Source of the DNA: CAZHJE01 sp964532965
GTDB lineage: Bacteria > Patescibacteriota > WWE3 > UBA101185 > UBA10185
Reading direction: 5' to 3'
DNA length: 35,046 nt
NCBI GenBank assembly: GCA_964532965.1
Contig: CAZHJE010000004.1
Span: forward strand, 1 to 35,046
This document shows, in pieces, positions 1 through 7,511 of this stretch. Positions within the stretch are counted from its first letter, which is position 1. Each line of letters opens with the position of its first letter. Under the pieces are notes generated by a model. The model ran no database searches and was not told the origin of the DNA. It saw only the letters and a list, made by a program, of their open reading frames with translations. The translations under genes and the position numbers were made by a program.

Positions 1-1240
1 CTTATCGTTGCCACTAAATGATAATAGTGTAATTGGATTATCCTTTGTTTATGACGGTTTGGGCTCTGGCACGTTTGATTTATGCATAAAAAGTTCTCCG
101 TTTTTGAGTACTTGTGATATTAAAAAAGGAGAATATCTCAATAGCAATGATGCCAATGTTGCGACTTTTTTTAGTGGCTTAAAAAAAACAGATACCCCAG
201 TCATTTCATTTGTTATTAATGCATTGGGAGCTGAGGAGACAGAGGTATCATTTCACAAGCTTAGCTTAACGCTTTTAAATGAAAGTTCTAAGAAGGTTTC
301 CGGTAACTGGATGCTGTTTACAAATAATACCGAATCCGATAATTTACCTTATAAATTATCTGTCAAAAGCGGGGATATTGTTCGTATACAAACTCTTCCA
401 CATAATTATTACTTTTCCTCAAGTGAGAGTACTTTTCCGATAATATACCCATACTTACAATTTTCCACACCTGTTAGTAATTGTGCAACAAATAAAAATG
501 GCAGTGTCAGTAAAAAATTGGTCACAACAGAATACGGCCCCTATCTGGAGTATACATCAAAAAATGCATCTATCTGTGAAAGCCATTTATTAGATTATAT
601 ACTGTATAATCCTGGACAAATAAATATAGTTGATTACGCGAATATTTCTGGAAGGGGTATAAATTATTGTATACTATTAAATCCATCTGGGTTTTGTTTA
701 AAAAACACAATATTGGAAGCGCAATCAAACACATTTTCCAGTTCTAGGGAAATTACGGTTATACCACCGATAGATTCGAAAAACAACCTTGGTGTCTATT
801 TACAAAATAGTTCTAGGAATTCAGATGATGTTAGAATAAATAGAGTAGGGGCTATAAGGTTTTTACCATTTCCACATGTTTGGTTATCTTCAATAACACT
901 TGAATCTGGTGATTCTAATAATATTAGCTCTCTTTATACAGTTTCAAGAGTACTTCCCTTTATTTATACATATGATAAAAATACAGTGCAAAAGAATGAT
1001 GTATTAGCAATATACCAAAGTTTCGATGATGGATGGCTAGCTCTGTGTGGTTATAAAAGGTGTCCGTCAGAACACCATATATTGAATGGTTGGGCAAATG
1101 GTTGGTTGTTTACTTCGTCGTATGATGGAAGTGTTACAGTAGTTTTCTGGCCGCAGTTGTTTGAGTTTCTTGGCCTTTTTATAACTGCATCTGTTACAAT
1201 TTCTCTTTTTTTAAAAATTTTAAAAACAAATAAGCAGTGA
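1..1240 (+). CDS. C-terminal part of a large membrane-anchored protein (5' truncated by window)
   Basis: The reading frame is open from the first complete codon (base 2) to the TGA at 1238-1240, so the true start lies left of the window; the TTG at base 8 is only the first possible start inside it. About 370 residues look like a beta-rich, Asn/Ser-rich extracytoplasmic domain. A motif reading NGWANGW comes next, and then a single hydrophobic segment (about residues 380-403) with a short basic tail ending KTNKQ. From memory, a Trp-rich 'LNGWANGW' stretch just before a last membrane helix is common at the C-terminus of large multi-TM envelope or glycosyltransferase-type proteins in Patescibacteria, but I cannot assign a family. 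The call of membrane anchoring is solid; the function is unknown. Confidence 0.6.
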   Translation, partial: LSLPLNDNSVIGLSFVYDGLGSGTFDLCIKSSPFLSTCDIKKGEYLNSNDANVATFFSGLKKTDTPVISFVINALGAEETEVSFHKLSLTLLNESSKKVSGNWMLFTNNTESDNLPYKLSVKSGDIVRIQTLPHNYYFSSSESTFPIIYPYLQFSTPVSNCATNKNGSVSKKLVTTEYGPYLEYTSKNASICESHLLDYILYNPGQINIVDYANISGRGINYCILLNPSGFCLKNTILEAQSNTFSSSREITVIPPIDSKNNLGVYLQNSSRNSDDVRINRVGAIRFLPFPHVWLSSITLESGDSNNISSLYTVSRVLPFIYTYDKNTVQKNDVLAIYQSFDDGWLALCGYKRCPSEHHILNGWANGWLFTSSYDGSVTVVFWPQLFEFLGLFITASVTISLFLKILKTNKQ

Positions 1241-1444
1241 GAGTATGTTTGTTCCAGATACCCTAGACTTTACTAGCTCTAAAACCAAACTCACTTTAAT
1301 GTACTGGAATAGAGCAACCAGCATAAGCGCACTTTAGAATTCTAAACCTAAAACCGCACGGCTGTAGTAACAAATTTGGCTTTATTGTTTATTGCCACCA
1401 CAGCAAAAGTAGAATCGTATATTGTTGGGAGTTGCCCTATAGTA
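1241..1444. other. Intergenic stretch without recognised gene
   Basis: Together with the leader that follows, this forms a 411-base gap between two + strand genes. I see no convincing coding sequence. A perfect 14-base palindrome, TTTAGAATTCTAAA, lies at 1333-1346. No clear terminator follows the upstream gene. The right end abuts a strong promoter at 1445. Confidence 0.5.
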
Positions 1445-1473
1445 TTGACACAAACTACAAAATAGGGTACAAT
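1445..1473 (+). promoter_or_regulatory. Strong sigma70-type promoter for the LPETG protein gene
   Basis: TTGACA (1445-1450) is separated by 17 bases from TACAAT (1468-1473). The -35 is perfect and the -10 has five of six consensus bases. Standard spacing puts +1 at A1480, which is exactly the first base of a perfect hairpin. Confidence 0.75.
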
Positions 1474-1479
1474 CAGCAT

Positions 1480-1651
1480 ATCGAGTACTACGTTACTCGA
1501 TTTTGTTTATCGTCCAACAAGAAGTGCATATATTAGCGTAATCTCAAATGGTTTGCTTTTTGCACTACATCTTATTGAACGAGAATATACTAAGTACATA
1601 AGTACCGGTATATTCATATTTTCTGCCGTATCCCTGCCAAAAGGTTAATAT
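1480..1651 (+). promoter_or_regulatory. Structured 5' leader of the LPETG protein mRNA
   Basis: From the predicted +1 the transcript begins with an 8-bp perfect stem (1480-1487 with 1494-1501, loop CTACGT) followed by U-rich TTTGTTT. A 6-bp long-range stem follows (AGTGCA 1523-1528 with TGCACT 1561-1566). A third stem, 1583-1590 with 1608-1615 (GAATATAC/GTATATTC), holds an inner GTAC/GTAC pairing and is followed by ATATTTTC. A Shine-Dalgarno-like AAAAGG at 1639-1644 sits 7 bases before the ATG. The first hairpin may protect the 5' end or act as an attenuator; no known riboswitch class was recognised. Confidence 0.5.
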
Positions 1652-2266
1652 ATGTATAAAAAAGCATTAAAAAATGGTGTATTCCCTATAACTCTGGTAT
1701 TATCAGTGGCTCTATTGAGTGGTATTTCTTATGCTGACTGTGAGGCCAACTATGGTGGAGGAGAAACTTGTATTTATAATAAGTCTTTTGAAGTAGACAA
1801 AAAAGTTAGAATACAAGGTGATGATAATTGGAAAGATAAAGTAACAGATGTAGAAAAAGACGATATAGTTGAATTTAGAATTAAAATAAAGAATGTTGGC
1901 GAAATTAAAGTTGACGATATGAAGATGAAAGATTTTCTTCCAGATGAAATGGAAAGAGTAGGCGGAAGTGGTCTTACAGAATATTGGGACAGCTTTATAC
2001 CTGGTGAAAGCAAAGAGTTCAAAATAGAAGCTGTACTTGATGAATCTGAGTTCGATAGAGAAAACTTCGAAAAATGTATTGTTAACAAAGCTGAAGCATA
2101 TTATGATGATAATTTCGAAGGTGCTGATACCGCGACAGTATGTTATGGTAATGCTACAATAACAGAACTTCCTGAAACTGGTGCAAGTAGCACATTAATA
2201 TTTGTATCGCTAGGGATGCTCTCTTTACTTGGAGGAACATTAGTTAAGAAGATTAAACTTAGTTAA
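1652..2266 (+). CDS. Secreted LPETG-anchored surface protein
   Basis: This 204-residue protein has the full layout of a sortase substrate. A basic N-terminus (MYKKALKNG) leads into a hydrophobic signal segment (about residues 9-28) ending in SYADC. A mature region carries a DUF11-like beta-sandwich repeat: 'VEKDDIVEFRIKIKNVGE' is typical of these conserved-repeat surface domains. The cell-wall sorting signal is L173-P-E-T-G177, then a hydrophobic helix of about 20 residues and a basic tail KKIKLS. Sortase would cut between T176 and G177. Four cysteines in the mature part could form disulfides. The ATG is preceded by AAAAGG at good spacing. The next gene is a sortase, its likely processing enzyme. 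The surface function (adhesion or structural) is not visible from sequence. Confidence 0.85.
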   Translation: MYKKALKNGVFPITLVLSVALLSGISYADCEANYGGGETCIYNKSFEVDKKVRIQGDDNWKDKVTDVEKDDIVEFRIKIKNVGEIKVDDMKMKDFLPDEMERVGGSGLTEYWDSFIPGESKEFKIEAVLDESEFDRENFEKCIVNKAEAYYDDNFEGADTATVCYGNATITELPETGASSTLIFVSLGMLSLLGGTLVKKIKLS

Positions 2267-2280
2267 GTTTGATCTATGGC

Positions 2281-2306
2281 TAGGGGGTTAGTTATCTAAC
2301 CCCCTA
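2281..2306 (+). terminator. Strong hairpin after the LPETG gene
   Basis: TAGGGGGTTAG (2281-2291) and CTAACCCCCTA (2296-2306) form a perfect 11-bp stem with a TTAT loop, 15 bases after the stop codon. No U-tract follows, so it may act as a processing or mRNA-stabilising hairpin rather than as a canonical intrinsic terminator. Confidence 0.55.
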
Positions 2307-2319
2307 ATAAGCCACTTAG

Positions 2320-2390
2320 TTGGACTTAGTGTAGAATAGTTGGGTTTGGCATCTCTTACGCGACTATTCTATAGTGAGTCTAATTTTGTT
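2320..2390 (+). terminator. Long imperfect hairpin followed by TTTTGTTT
   Basis: TTGGACT (2320-2326) pairs with AGTCTAA (2377-2383, one G.U). A 5x5 weakly paired region, TAGTG opposite TAGTG, follows. TAGAATAGT (2332-2340) then pairs perfectly with ACTATTCTA (2363-2371), leaving a 22-base apical loop. The stem ends in TAATTTTGTTT, as expected for an intrinsic terminator. It sits between the substrate gene and the sortase gene and could isolate the two transcripts or be the core of a small RNA. Confidence 0.45.
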
Positions 2391-2402
2391 TAGGTAGCTA
2401 TC

Positions 2403-2411
2403 TGCTATACT
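2403..2411 (+). promoter_or_regulatory. Possible extended -10 promoter for the sortase gene
   Basis: TG at 2403-2404, one base, then TATACT (2406-2411) gives an extended -10, with +1 near 2418 and a leader of about 34 bases. An alternative TTAACC-17-TAATGT (2415-2443) would place +1 only two bases before the ATG. No Shine-Dalgarno sequence is present. The choice is unresolved. Confidence 0.35.
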
Positions 2412-2451
2412 GTATTAACCAGTTCAACCATCCTGTCTAATGTGACCTATA

Positions 2452-3162
2452 ATGAATAAACTTGAAGATATTAAGCATTCTCAAAGTATGACAAAAAACG
2501 CACAACTAGCATTTTTAATTGTTGTATTAGTTTTGCTTTTGTCTTATATTGCCTTTAATACTCCAAATACACTAGATTATATAAAAAATAGTTCTTTTAC
2601 TATATTAAATATGTTCAAAAGCACACTGGGTAGCAAGTTCTTTTCTACTGGAGGTACTGTAAAAGAAGCAGAGGTTACTGAACCAATATCGATATTTAGT
2701 GATTTAACTAAATCGCTGTATTTTACTCCCAAAAGGCTTTATGCATCAGAAACAGCAATAGATATACAACTCGAAGAAGTGGGTGTAGAGAGTACAGGCC
2801 ATCTTCAAACACCAGCAAGTTGGGATACAGGGGGTTGGTATTATAAAAGTTCTAAAGCAGGTGATAAAGGTAATATAATAATTAATGCACATTATGATAC
2901 TAACTCTGGTGCACCAGCTGCATTTTGGGAGTTGAAAAATTTAGCCAATGGTGATAAAGTATTTTTATTCGATGATCTAGGTAGATCATATACCTACATA
3001 GTGAGTGAAATTTTTTATATCGATGTTTCAGATCCAGACAGGTTAAAAATATTTGAGAATAATGACAATGTATCAGAATTGACACTTGTGACTTGTGGCG
3101 GAGTTTGGGTACCTTCTGATGGGTATAATAAAAGGTTAGTAGTTAAGGCTATTAAACAATAA
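2452..3162 (+). CDS. Sortase (membrane transpeptidase)
   Basis: Sortases are cysteine transpeptidases on the outer face of the membrane; they cut LPXTG-type signals and join the protein to a cell-wall or surface amine. This 236-residue protein has one N-terminal membrane helix (about residues 19-36) and a C-terminal sortase fold. The catalytic residues are visible: His147 in IIINAHYDT, Cys215 in TLVTCGG and Arg228 in NKRLVV. The His motif reads NAHYD instead of the more common AGHR/AGHS, and the fold resembles class D/E-type enzymes, though the class is not certain. It lies directly downstream of the LPETG protein, strongly suggesting an enzyme-substrate pair. The ATG start has no Shine-Dalgarno sequence. 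Confidence 0.9.
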   Translation: MNKLEDIKHSQSMTKNAQLAFLIVVLVLLLSYIAFNTPNTLDYIKNSSFTILNMFKSTLGSKFFSTGGTVKEAEVTEPISIFSDLTKSLYFTPKRLYASETAIDIQLEEVGVESTGHLQTPASWDTGGWYYKSSKAGDKGNIIINAHYDTNSGAPAAFWELKNLANGDKVFLFDDLGRSYTYIVSEIFYIDVSDPDRLKIFENNDNVSELTLVTCGGVWVPSDGYNKRLVVKAIKQ

Positions 3163-3189
3163 GACTGTTTAATGTAGTTGCTTGAAGTT

Positions 3190-3220
3190 GGGAGGTAGCT
3201 CGGGGCAGTGGCTATCTTCC
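3190..3220 (+). promoter_or_regulatory. Hairpin between sortase and rho
   Basis: GGGAGGTAGC (3190-3199) pairs along its whole length with GCTATCTTCC (3211-3220): ten pairs, two of them G.U, with an 11-base G-rich loop. It lies 27 bases after the sortase stop and 43 bases before the rho ATG, with no U-tract behind it. It may end the sortase mRNA or be part of a rho leader. Confidence 0.4.
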
Positions 3221-3263
3221 ATCTTTAGGCAATTAGCAAATTCATTTGAAAGGTTTTCCAAAA

Positions 3264-4544
3264 ATGCCAAGACCAAAAAGAGACAATTCTGCACAAACCG
3301 ATGCAGATCAAAATACTCACTCAGTACCAGATTCGGGAGATAATAATTCATCATCAAATAATGAAAATAGAATTACATCTAATGTTAGGGTGACACCTAC
3401 AAGCAATGGTAATAATAGATATTATGTAGGGGAGACTTATAAAGTTAACGGTACCTTAGAAGTATTTGGTGATTACGGTGTTATACGACAAAAAGAGTCA
3501 CTAAATGATGAATTACCTAAAGATGTATACATTAGTCAATCACAAATAAAAAGATTTTCTTTAAGAATGGGGGATCATATTGATGGTTTTGCCCGCGCTC
3601 CAAAAGAAAGAGAAGCTTATCTTTCTTTGCTTCAAGTCGAACAAGTCGATGGTATGAGTCCCGAAGAAGCAAGAAAAAGACCCTACTTTAACAATCTTAC
3701 AGCAATATATCCAAATGAATGGATTAAATTAGAGACAGAAACCGACATTCTTTCGACACGATTAATAGATTTGTTTGCTCCAATAGGTAAAGGTCAACGG
3801 GCAATGATAGTAGCACCTCCAAAAGCAGGTAAAACCTGGCTATTAACAGATATTGCAAATGGAATAACTAAAAACTCACCAAAGGTTACACTCCTTGTAG
3901 CATTAATTGGTGAAAGACCAGAGGAAGTTACACATATGGAACGCAGTGTAAATGGGGAAGTATTTGCGAGTAATTTTGACACTGAACCTGCAGAACAAAC
4001 AAGAATGGCAGAGATATGTTTAGAAAAAGCAAAAAGAATGGCAGAAAAAGGTAGTGACGTAGTCATTTTAATGGATTCATTAACAAGACTTGCGAGAGCA
4101 TATAATATGGTTGTGTCTCCATCAGGGAGAACACTAAGTGGTGGGTTTGATCCTTCTGCACTTTTTCCTGCGAAAAAGTTTTTTGGTGCTGCACGTAATC
4201 TTGAAGAAGGTGGTAGTCTAACAATAATAGCTACTGCGCTTGTCGACACAGGATCAAAAATGGATGATGTGATTTTTGAAGAGTTTAAAGGTACTGGAAA
4301 TATGGAACTAAGACTTGATAGAGGATTATCTGAAAGAAGAATATTTCCTGCAATTGATATTAAAGCAAGTAGCACACGCCATGAAGAGTATTTGTATGAT
4401 GAAAAAACACTAGAATCGGTTACAAGGCTTAGAAGGATGATTGATTTACTTGATGAAAAAGAAACAACTAACCTTGTAATTCAACAAATGAAAAAAGCAA
4501 AGAACAATGTAGAATTCCTTGAGAATCTCCATAAAGCAAACTAG
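3264..4544 (+). CDS. rho: Transcription termination factor Rho
   Basis: Rho is the hexameric RNA-dependent ATPase that ends transcription. The ATG at 3264 (426 residues) is preferred over a TTG six codons earlier because GAAAGG at 3248-3253 forms a fair ribosome-binding site for it. About 50 low-complexity Ser/Asn/Asp-rich residues replace the usual N-terminal helical Rho_N domain. The cold-shock-type RNA-binding domain follows ('DVYISQSQIKRFSLRMGD'), then the RecA-like motor with Walker A APPKAGKT (residues 184-191), Walker B VVILMDS, the LTRLARAYN segment, and the 'SGGFDPSALFPAKKFFGAAR' and 'DRGLSERRIFPAID' blocks typical of Rho. All core motifs are intact. The loss of Rho_N and the disordered leader are the only unusual features. 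Confidence 0.95.
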   Translation: MPRPKRDNSAQTDADQNTHSVPDSGDNNSSSNNENRITSNVRVTPTSNGNNRYYVGETYKVNGTLEVFGDYGVIRQKESLNDELPKDVYISQSQIKRFSLRMGDHIDGFARAPKEREAYLSLLQVEQVDGMSPEEARKRPYFNNLTAIYPNEWIKLETETDILSTRLIDLFAPIGKGQRAMIVAPPKAGKTWLLTDIANGITKNSPKVTLLVALIGERPEEVTHMERSVNGEVFASNFDTEPAEQTRMAEICLEKAKRMAEKGSDVVILMDSLTRLARAYNMVVSPSGRTLSGGFDPSALFPAKKFFGAARNLEEGGSLTIIATALVDTGSKMDDVIFEEFKGTGNMELRLDRGLSERRIFPAIDIKASSTRHEEYLYDEKTLESVTRLRRMIDLLDEKETTNLVIQQMKKAKNNVEFLENLHKAN

Positions 4545-4553
4545 TCGATTTTC

Positions 4554-4562
4554 TGTTAAAAT
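4554..4562 (+). promoter_or_regulatory. Extended -10 promoter for the LysM/M23 gene
   Basis: TGT followed by TAAAAT (4557-4562) forms an extended -10 with no good -35. Eight bases separate it from the ATG at 4571, so +1 would fall two bases before the start codon; the mRNA would be near-leaderless. No Shine-Dalgarno sequence is present. Confidence 0.55.
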
Positions 4563-4570
4563 GATCTAGT

Positions 4571-5815
4571 ATGTCATTGAACATAAAAGGCTTTTCACCT
4601 AGAGAAAAATCTCTGTGGAGTATTGCTTTAAGAAAACCTAAATCAAAAAGATTTTCCCAACTAAGCTTTGAAGGTTTTAAACCTAAAGGTAAAAATGTAA
4701 TGGAGCAATTATTAAAGACGTTTTTTGGTTATTTTAAGTTCGTCGCTTACTATATAAGAAAAAAACTAAAAAAGACATTAAGACTTTTCAAAAACATTTT
4801 TATTAAGACCATAGCAAGTATCCAAGCAGTTAAAGAGACGATTGTAAGAAAATTGATTTGGTCGCGTGGTAAGTTAGCCCGTCCTATTGCTACATCTATT
4901 GTTATGGGATTTTCATTTTTCATCTTTATGTTAGGGAAAGTTTTAAATAGCTCTAAGTTCGTGAATAGTCAAGAAATTAATCCCGATTATCTATCAAATG
5001 TTACCGATATCATACCGCAACGTAATGTTGCAATAACTACGATACCCGAAAGTAGAAAAAGATCCGAACCATTTGAATATACTGTTCTTCCGGGGGATAC
5101 TTTAAGTTCTATTGGAAACAATTTTAAAATATCTGTTGATGCATTAAGATATGTTAACAATATAAAAACAGATGATGTATTAAGCGTAGGACAAACATTA
5201 ACAATTCCTCCTATATCAGGTTTAATACACAAAGTAGCATCTGGGGATAGTTTAACTTCTATCGCAAGAAAGTACGATGTACCTTCACAAGCTATTGCTG
5301 ACTTTAATTATATTCTTGACACGTCTAGAATAGCTGTTGGTACGGAACTTGTTATACCAAATGCTAAAGTCCCACAACCCATTATAGTATCAACAGGTTT
5401 TACTACAATTTCATCTGGTCCTGTAACAGATACAGGTGCCTCTTATGGTTGGTGTCTTTGGCCAACAACGGCACGTGTTATTACACAAAACTTTTCGTGG
5501 TATCATAATGGTGTTGATATTGCTGTGCCTTCTGGGCAAGGTATGCCACCATTATATGCGTGTGCTGAAGGTATCGTAATTAGATCAGGATGGGATCCAT
5601 TTGGGCTTGGACTACATGTCATGATAGATCATGGAAACGGCTATCAAACTGTGTATGGTCATATGAGTAGGTTAGATGTAGGTTACGGCGAACGTGTAGG
5701 TAAAGGTCAGACAATAGGTGCTATGGGAAGTACTGGAAGGTCTACAGGGCCCCACATCCACTTTATCATAAAGTATCAAGGTGTCCCTCAAGATCCATTA
5801 AATTATATTAATTAA
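4571..5815 (+). CDS. LysM-domain M23 peptidoglycan endopeptidase, membrane-anchored
   Basis: M23 enzymes are zinc endopeptidases that cut peptidoglycan cross-links; LysM domains bind the glycan. This 414-residue protein starts with about 100 very basic cytoplasmic residues, followed by one membrane helix (about 104-125, IVMGFSFFIFMLGKVL). The outside part has two LysM domains (about 170-213 and 217-262; 'VLPGDTLSSIG' and 'KVASGDSLTSIA') and a C-terminal M23 domain. The zinc site is complete: H312 and D316 in HNGVDIA, and H395-x-H397 in GPHIHF, plus YGHMSRLD. It is probably active in envelope remodelling during growth or division. It is followed after one base by obg, so the two are likely co-transcribed. 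Confidence 0.93.
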   Translation: MSLNIKGFSPREKSLWSIALRKPKSKRFSQLSFEGFKPKGKNVMEQLLKTFFGYFKFVAYYIRKKLKKTLRLFKNIFIKTIASIQAVKETIVRKLIWSRGKLARPIATSIVMGFSFFIFMLGKVLNSSKFVNSQEINPDYLSNVTDIIPQRNVAITTIPESRKRSEPFEYTVLPGDTLSSIGNNFKISVDALRYVNNIKTDDVLSVGQTLTIPPISGLIHKVASGDSLTSIARKYDVPSQAIADFNYILDTSRIAVGTELVIPNAKVPQPIIVSTGFTTISSGPVTDTGASYGWCLWPTTARVITQNFSWYHNGVDIAVPSGQGMPPLYACAEGIVIRSGWDPFGLGLHVMIDHGNGYQTVYGHMSRLDVGYGERVGKGQTIGAMGSTGRSTGPHIHFIIKYQGVPQDPLNYIN

Positions 5816-5816
5816 T

Positions 5817-6944
5817 ATGTTAGTAGATATAGCAAAAATTAAAATACAAGCAGGAAAAGGGGGAGATGGGAAAGTTTCTTTTAGACGTGAAAAATATATT
5901 CCAAAAGGTGGCCCTGACGGTGGTGATGGCGGTAATGGAGGCAATGTTTACTTAAACATTTCACCAAATATGCTTACTTTAATGGATTTTCGATCTAAAC
6001 ATGTATATAAAGCAGAGGATGGGTTCCCTGGCGGTCAAAAAAAAATGTCGGGTAAAGCGGGTAATGACTTAATAATAGGCGTTCCTAATGGTACATTGAT
6101 ATATGAGATTAATCCAAGCACACAGGAAAAGGTGCTATTACGCGATATGTCCTCGTATAACATGCAGGAAGAGTTATTTCTTATAGCTAAGGGCGGTAGG
6201 GGCGGTAAAGGTAATGTTCATTTCAAGAGTTCAACAAATAGAACACCTATGCAATTTACACCTGGTAAATATGGCGAAGTAAGAGAACTCTTACTGGAGT
6301 TAAAATTAATTGCGGATATTGGATTGATAGGGTTACCTAATGCAGGAAAAAGTACGTTATTAAATTCTCTTACGAAGACTAACGCTAAAGTAGGTAGTTA
6401 TATGTTTACAACTTTACACCCTAATTTAGGAAAATTAGTTTTAAATGAAGATCAAAGTGTGATTGTCGCAGATATACCTGGATTGGTAGAAAATGCATCA
6501 AAAGGCAAAGGGCTAGGAGATAAATTTTTAAAACACATAGAAAGAACTCGGATACTTGTTCACATAATAGATCCTTATGATGGAGAAATACTTGATTCAA
6601 AAGTGTTGATAGATAATACACTTAAAAAATATAAGATTATAAGAGATGAGCTAAAAGAATATGACAAGACTCTTCTTACTAAACCAGAAATTGTTGTTAT
6701 TAATAAAATAGACATAACGGAGATAAAAGATATATTAAATGATTTAAAGGAGAAGTTTAAGAAAAAGTATGATATAGGTGTTATAGGCATTTCGGCAGTA
6801 ACTGGTGAAAATATAGATACTTTAAAAAAAGAGATATTTCATGTATTAAAATCGCTGCCAGAAAAAGTTAAATTTGCGTCAGAAAAGAATATTGAAAAGA
6901 CATTAAACATAGATGATTTGCCAAATAAAAGAATGATAGAATAA
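5817..6944 (+). CDS. obg: GTPase Obg (CgtA), large-subunit ribosome assembly factor
   Basis: Obg is a conserved GTPase that binds the 50S precursor and links ribosome assembly to growth state. The 375-residue protein has the glycine-rich Obg N-terminal domain ('GGPDGGDGGNGGNVYL') and a G domain with G1 GLPNAGKS (172-179), G3 DIPG (219-222), G4 NKID (296-299) and G5 SAVTGEN. The optional C-terminal OCT domain is absent; the sequence ends soon after the G domain. The ATG lies one base after the M23 stop, without a Shine-Dalgarno sequence, suggesting translational coupling. tRNA-Ala follows 14 bases after the stop and may share the transcript. Confidence 0.96.
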   Translation: MLVDIAKIKIQAGKGGDGKVSFRREKYIPKGGPDGGDGGNGGNVYLNISPNMLTLMDFRSKHVYKAEDGFPGGQKKMSGKAGNDLIIGVPNGTLIYEINPSTQEKVLLRDMSSYNMQEELFLIAKGGRGGKGNVHFKSSTNRTPMQFTPGKYGEVRELLLELKLIADIGLIGLPNAGKSTLLNSLTKTNAKVGSYMFTTLHPNLGKLVLNEDQSVIVADIPGLVENASKGKGLGDKFLKHIERTRILVHIIDPYDGEILDSKVLIDNTLKKYKIIRDELKEYDKTLLTKPEIVVINKIDITEIKDILNDLKEKFKKKYDIGVIGISAVTGENIDTLKKEIFHVLKSLPEKVKFASEKNIEKTLNIDDLPNKRMIE

Positions 6945-6958
6945 TCAAGAATATGTTT

Positions 6959-7035
6959 GGGCCTGTGGCGCAAGTGGTTAGCGCGCTTCAATGGCATTGA
7001 AGAGGTTAGGGGTTCGAGTCCCCTCAGGTCCACCA
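6959..7035 (+). tRNA. tRNA-Ala(GGC), CCA encoded
   Basis: The full cloverleaf is visible. The acceptor GGGCCTG (6959-6965) pairs with CAGGTCC (7025-7031), the D stem is GCGC/GCGC, and the anticodon stem CTTCA/TGAAG closes the loop ATGGCAT with anticodon GGC. The T arm is AGGGG-TTCGAGT-CCCCT. The third acceptor pair is G3-U70, the classic alanine identity element. CCA (7033-7035) is genomically encoded after discriminator A7032. Confidence 0.97.
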
Positions 7036-7063
7036 AATGAATCTTGTGTTGATTATTATTGAA

Positions 7064-7072
7064 TGGTAGTAT
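7064..7072 (+). promoter_or_regulatory. Possible extended -10 for the small membrane protein
   Basis: TGG then TAGTAT (7067-7072) is an extended -10 just after tRNA-Ala, with a weak TTGTGT 17 bases upstream. Ten bases separate it from ATG 7083, so +1 would lie about four bases before the start. Confidence 0.35.
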
Positions 7073-7082
7073 TCTGGCTAGT

Positions 7083-7466
7083 ATGGTTTGGAAGATATAT
7101 TTTTGGTTAATATTTATTTCTACTTTTTTCACCATGATTTTTCAGTACGGAGTTTTAGAAGTTTGGTATTTTGTGACTTGGTATGAGGTTGTAAGTTCTT
7201 TGTTTGTGTTGCTGGGGCTGTATGCTTATGCTTTTAAGAAAGTAGTGTTTACCGTTACTTTTTGGTATTTCTTTTTTTGGTACAATGTTTTGGCAACGAT
7301 AGTTGCTATATTGTGGGAGTTTACACCGGTAGACACTTATATAAATGTTCCTTCTTGGTTTTCTTCTCAGTTAGAATATACTGGGACCGAATTGTTACTA
7401 GGAACTTTCATTGGGTTACCAATTTTTTACGCATTGTATAAGTTAGGTAGAAGTAGTAATTCTTAA
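7083..7466 (+). CDS. Small multi-pass membrane protein of unknown function
   Basis: The 127-residue product is almost entirely hydrophobic and aromatic, with four likely membrane helices (about residues 4-22, 28-50, 55-78 and 101-120) and a short Ser/Asn tail. An in-frame TTG at 7059 would add eight residues, but ATG 7083 fits the -10 box just upstream and begins directly with a membrane helix. I recognise no family motif. It lies between tRNA-Ala and an ArsR-type regulator that has its own promoter, so no functional link to either can be claimed. Confidence 0.6.
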   Translation: MVWKIYFWLIFISTFFTMIFQYGVLEVWYFVTWYEVVSSLFVLLGLYAYAFKKVVFTVTFWYFFFWYNVLATIVAILWEFTPVDTYINVPSWFSSQLEYTGTELLLGTFIGLPIFYALYKLGRSSNS

Positions 7467-7476
7467 TTACACGCAG

Positions 7477-7505
7477 TTGATTTGCACTAATTAATATTGT
7501 ATATT
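7477..7505 (+). promoter_or_regulatory. Promoter of the ArsR-type regulator (leaderless geometry)
   Basis: TTGATT (7477-7482), a 17-base spacer and TATATT (7500-7505). Six bases then lead to ATG 7512, which puts the A of the start codon at +1. This supports the ATG over the in-frame TTG at 7497. Confidence 0.65.
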
Positions 7506-7511
7506 ACTTAT

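Noticed and set aside
1245..1337. 30-residue ORF starting MFVPDTLDF
   Set aside because: Too short, without recognisable motifs, and its end overlaps a palindrome; not distinguishable from chance.
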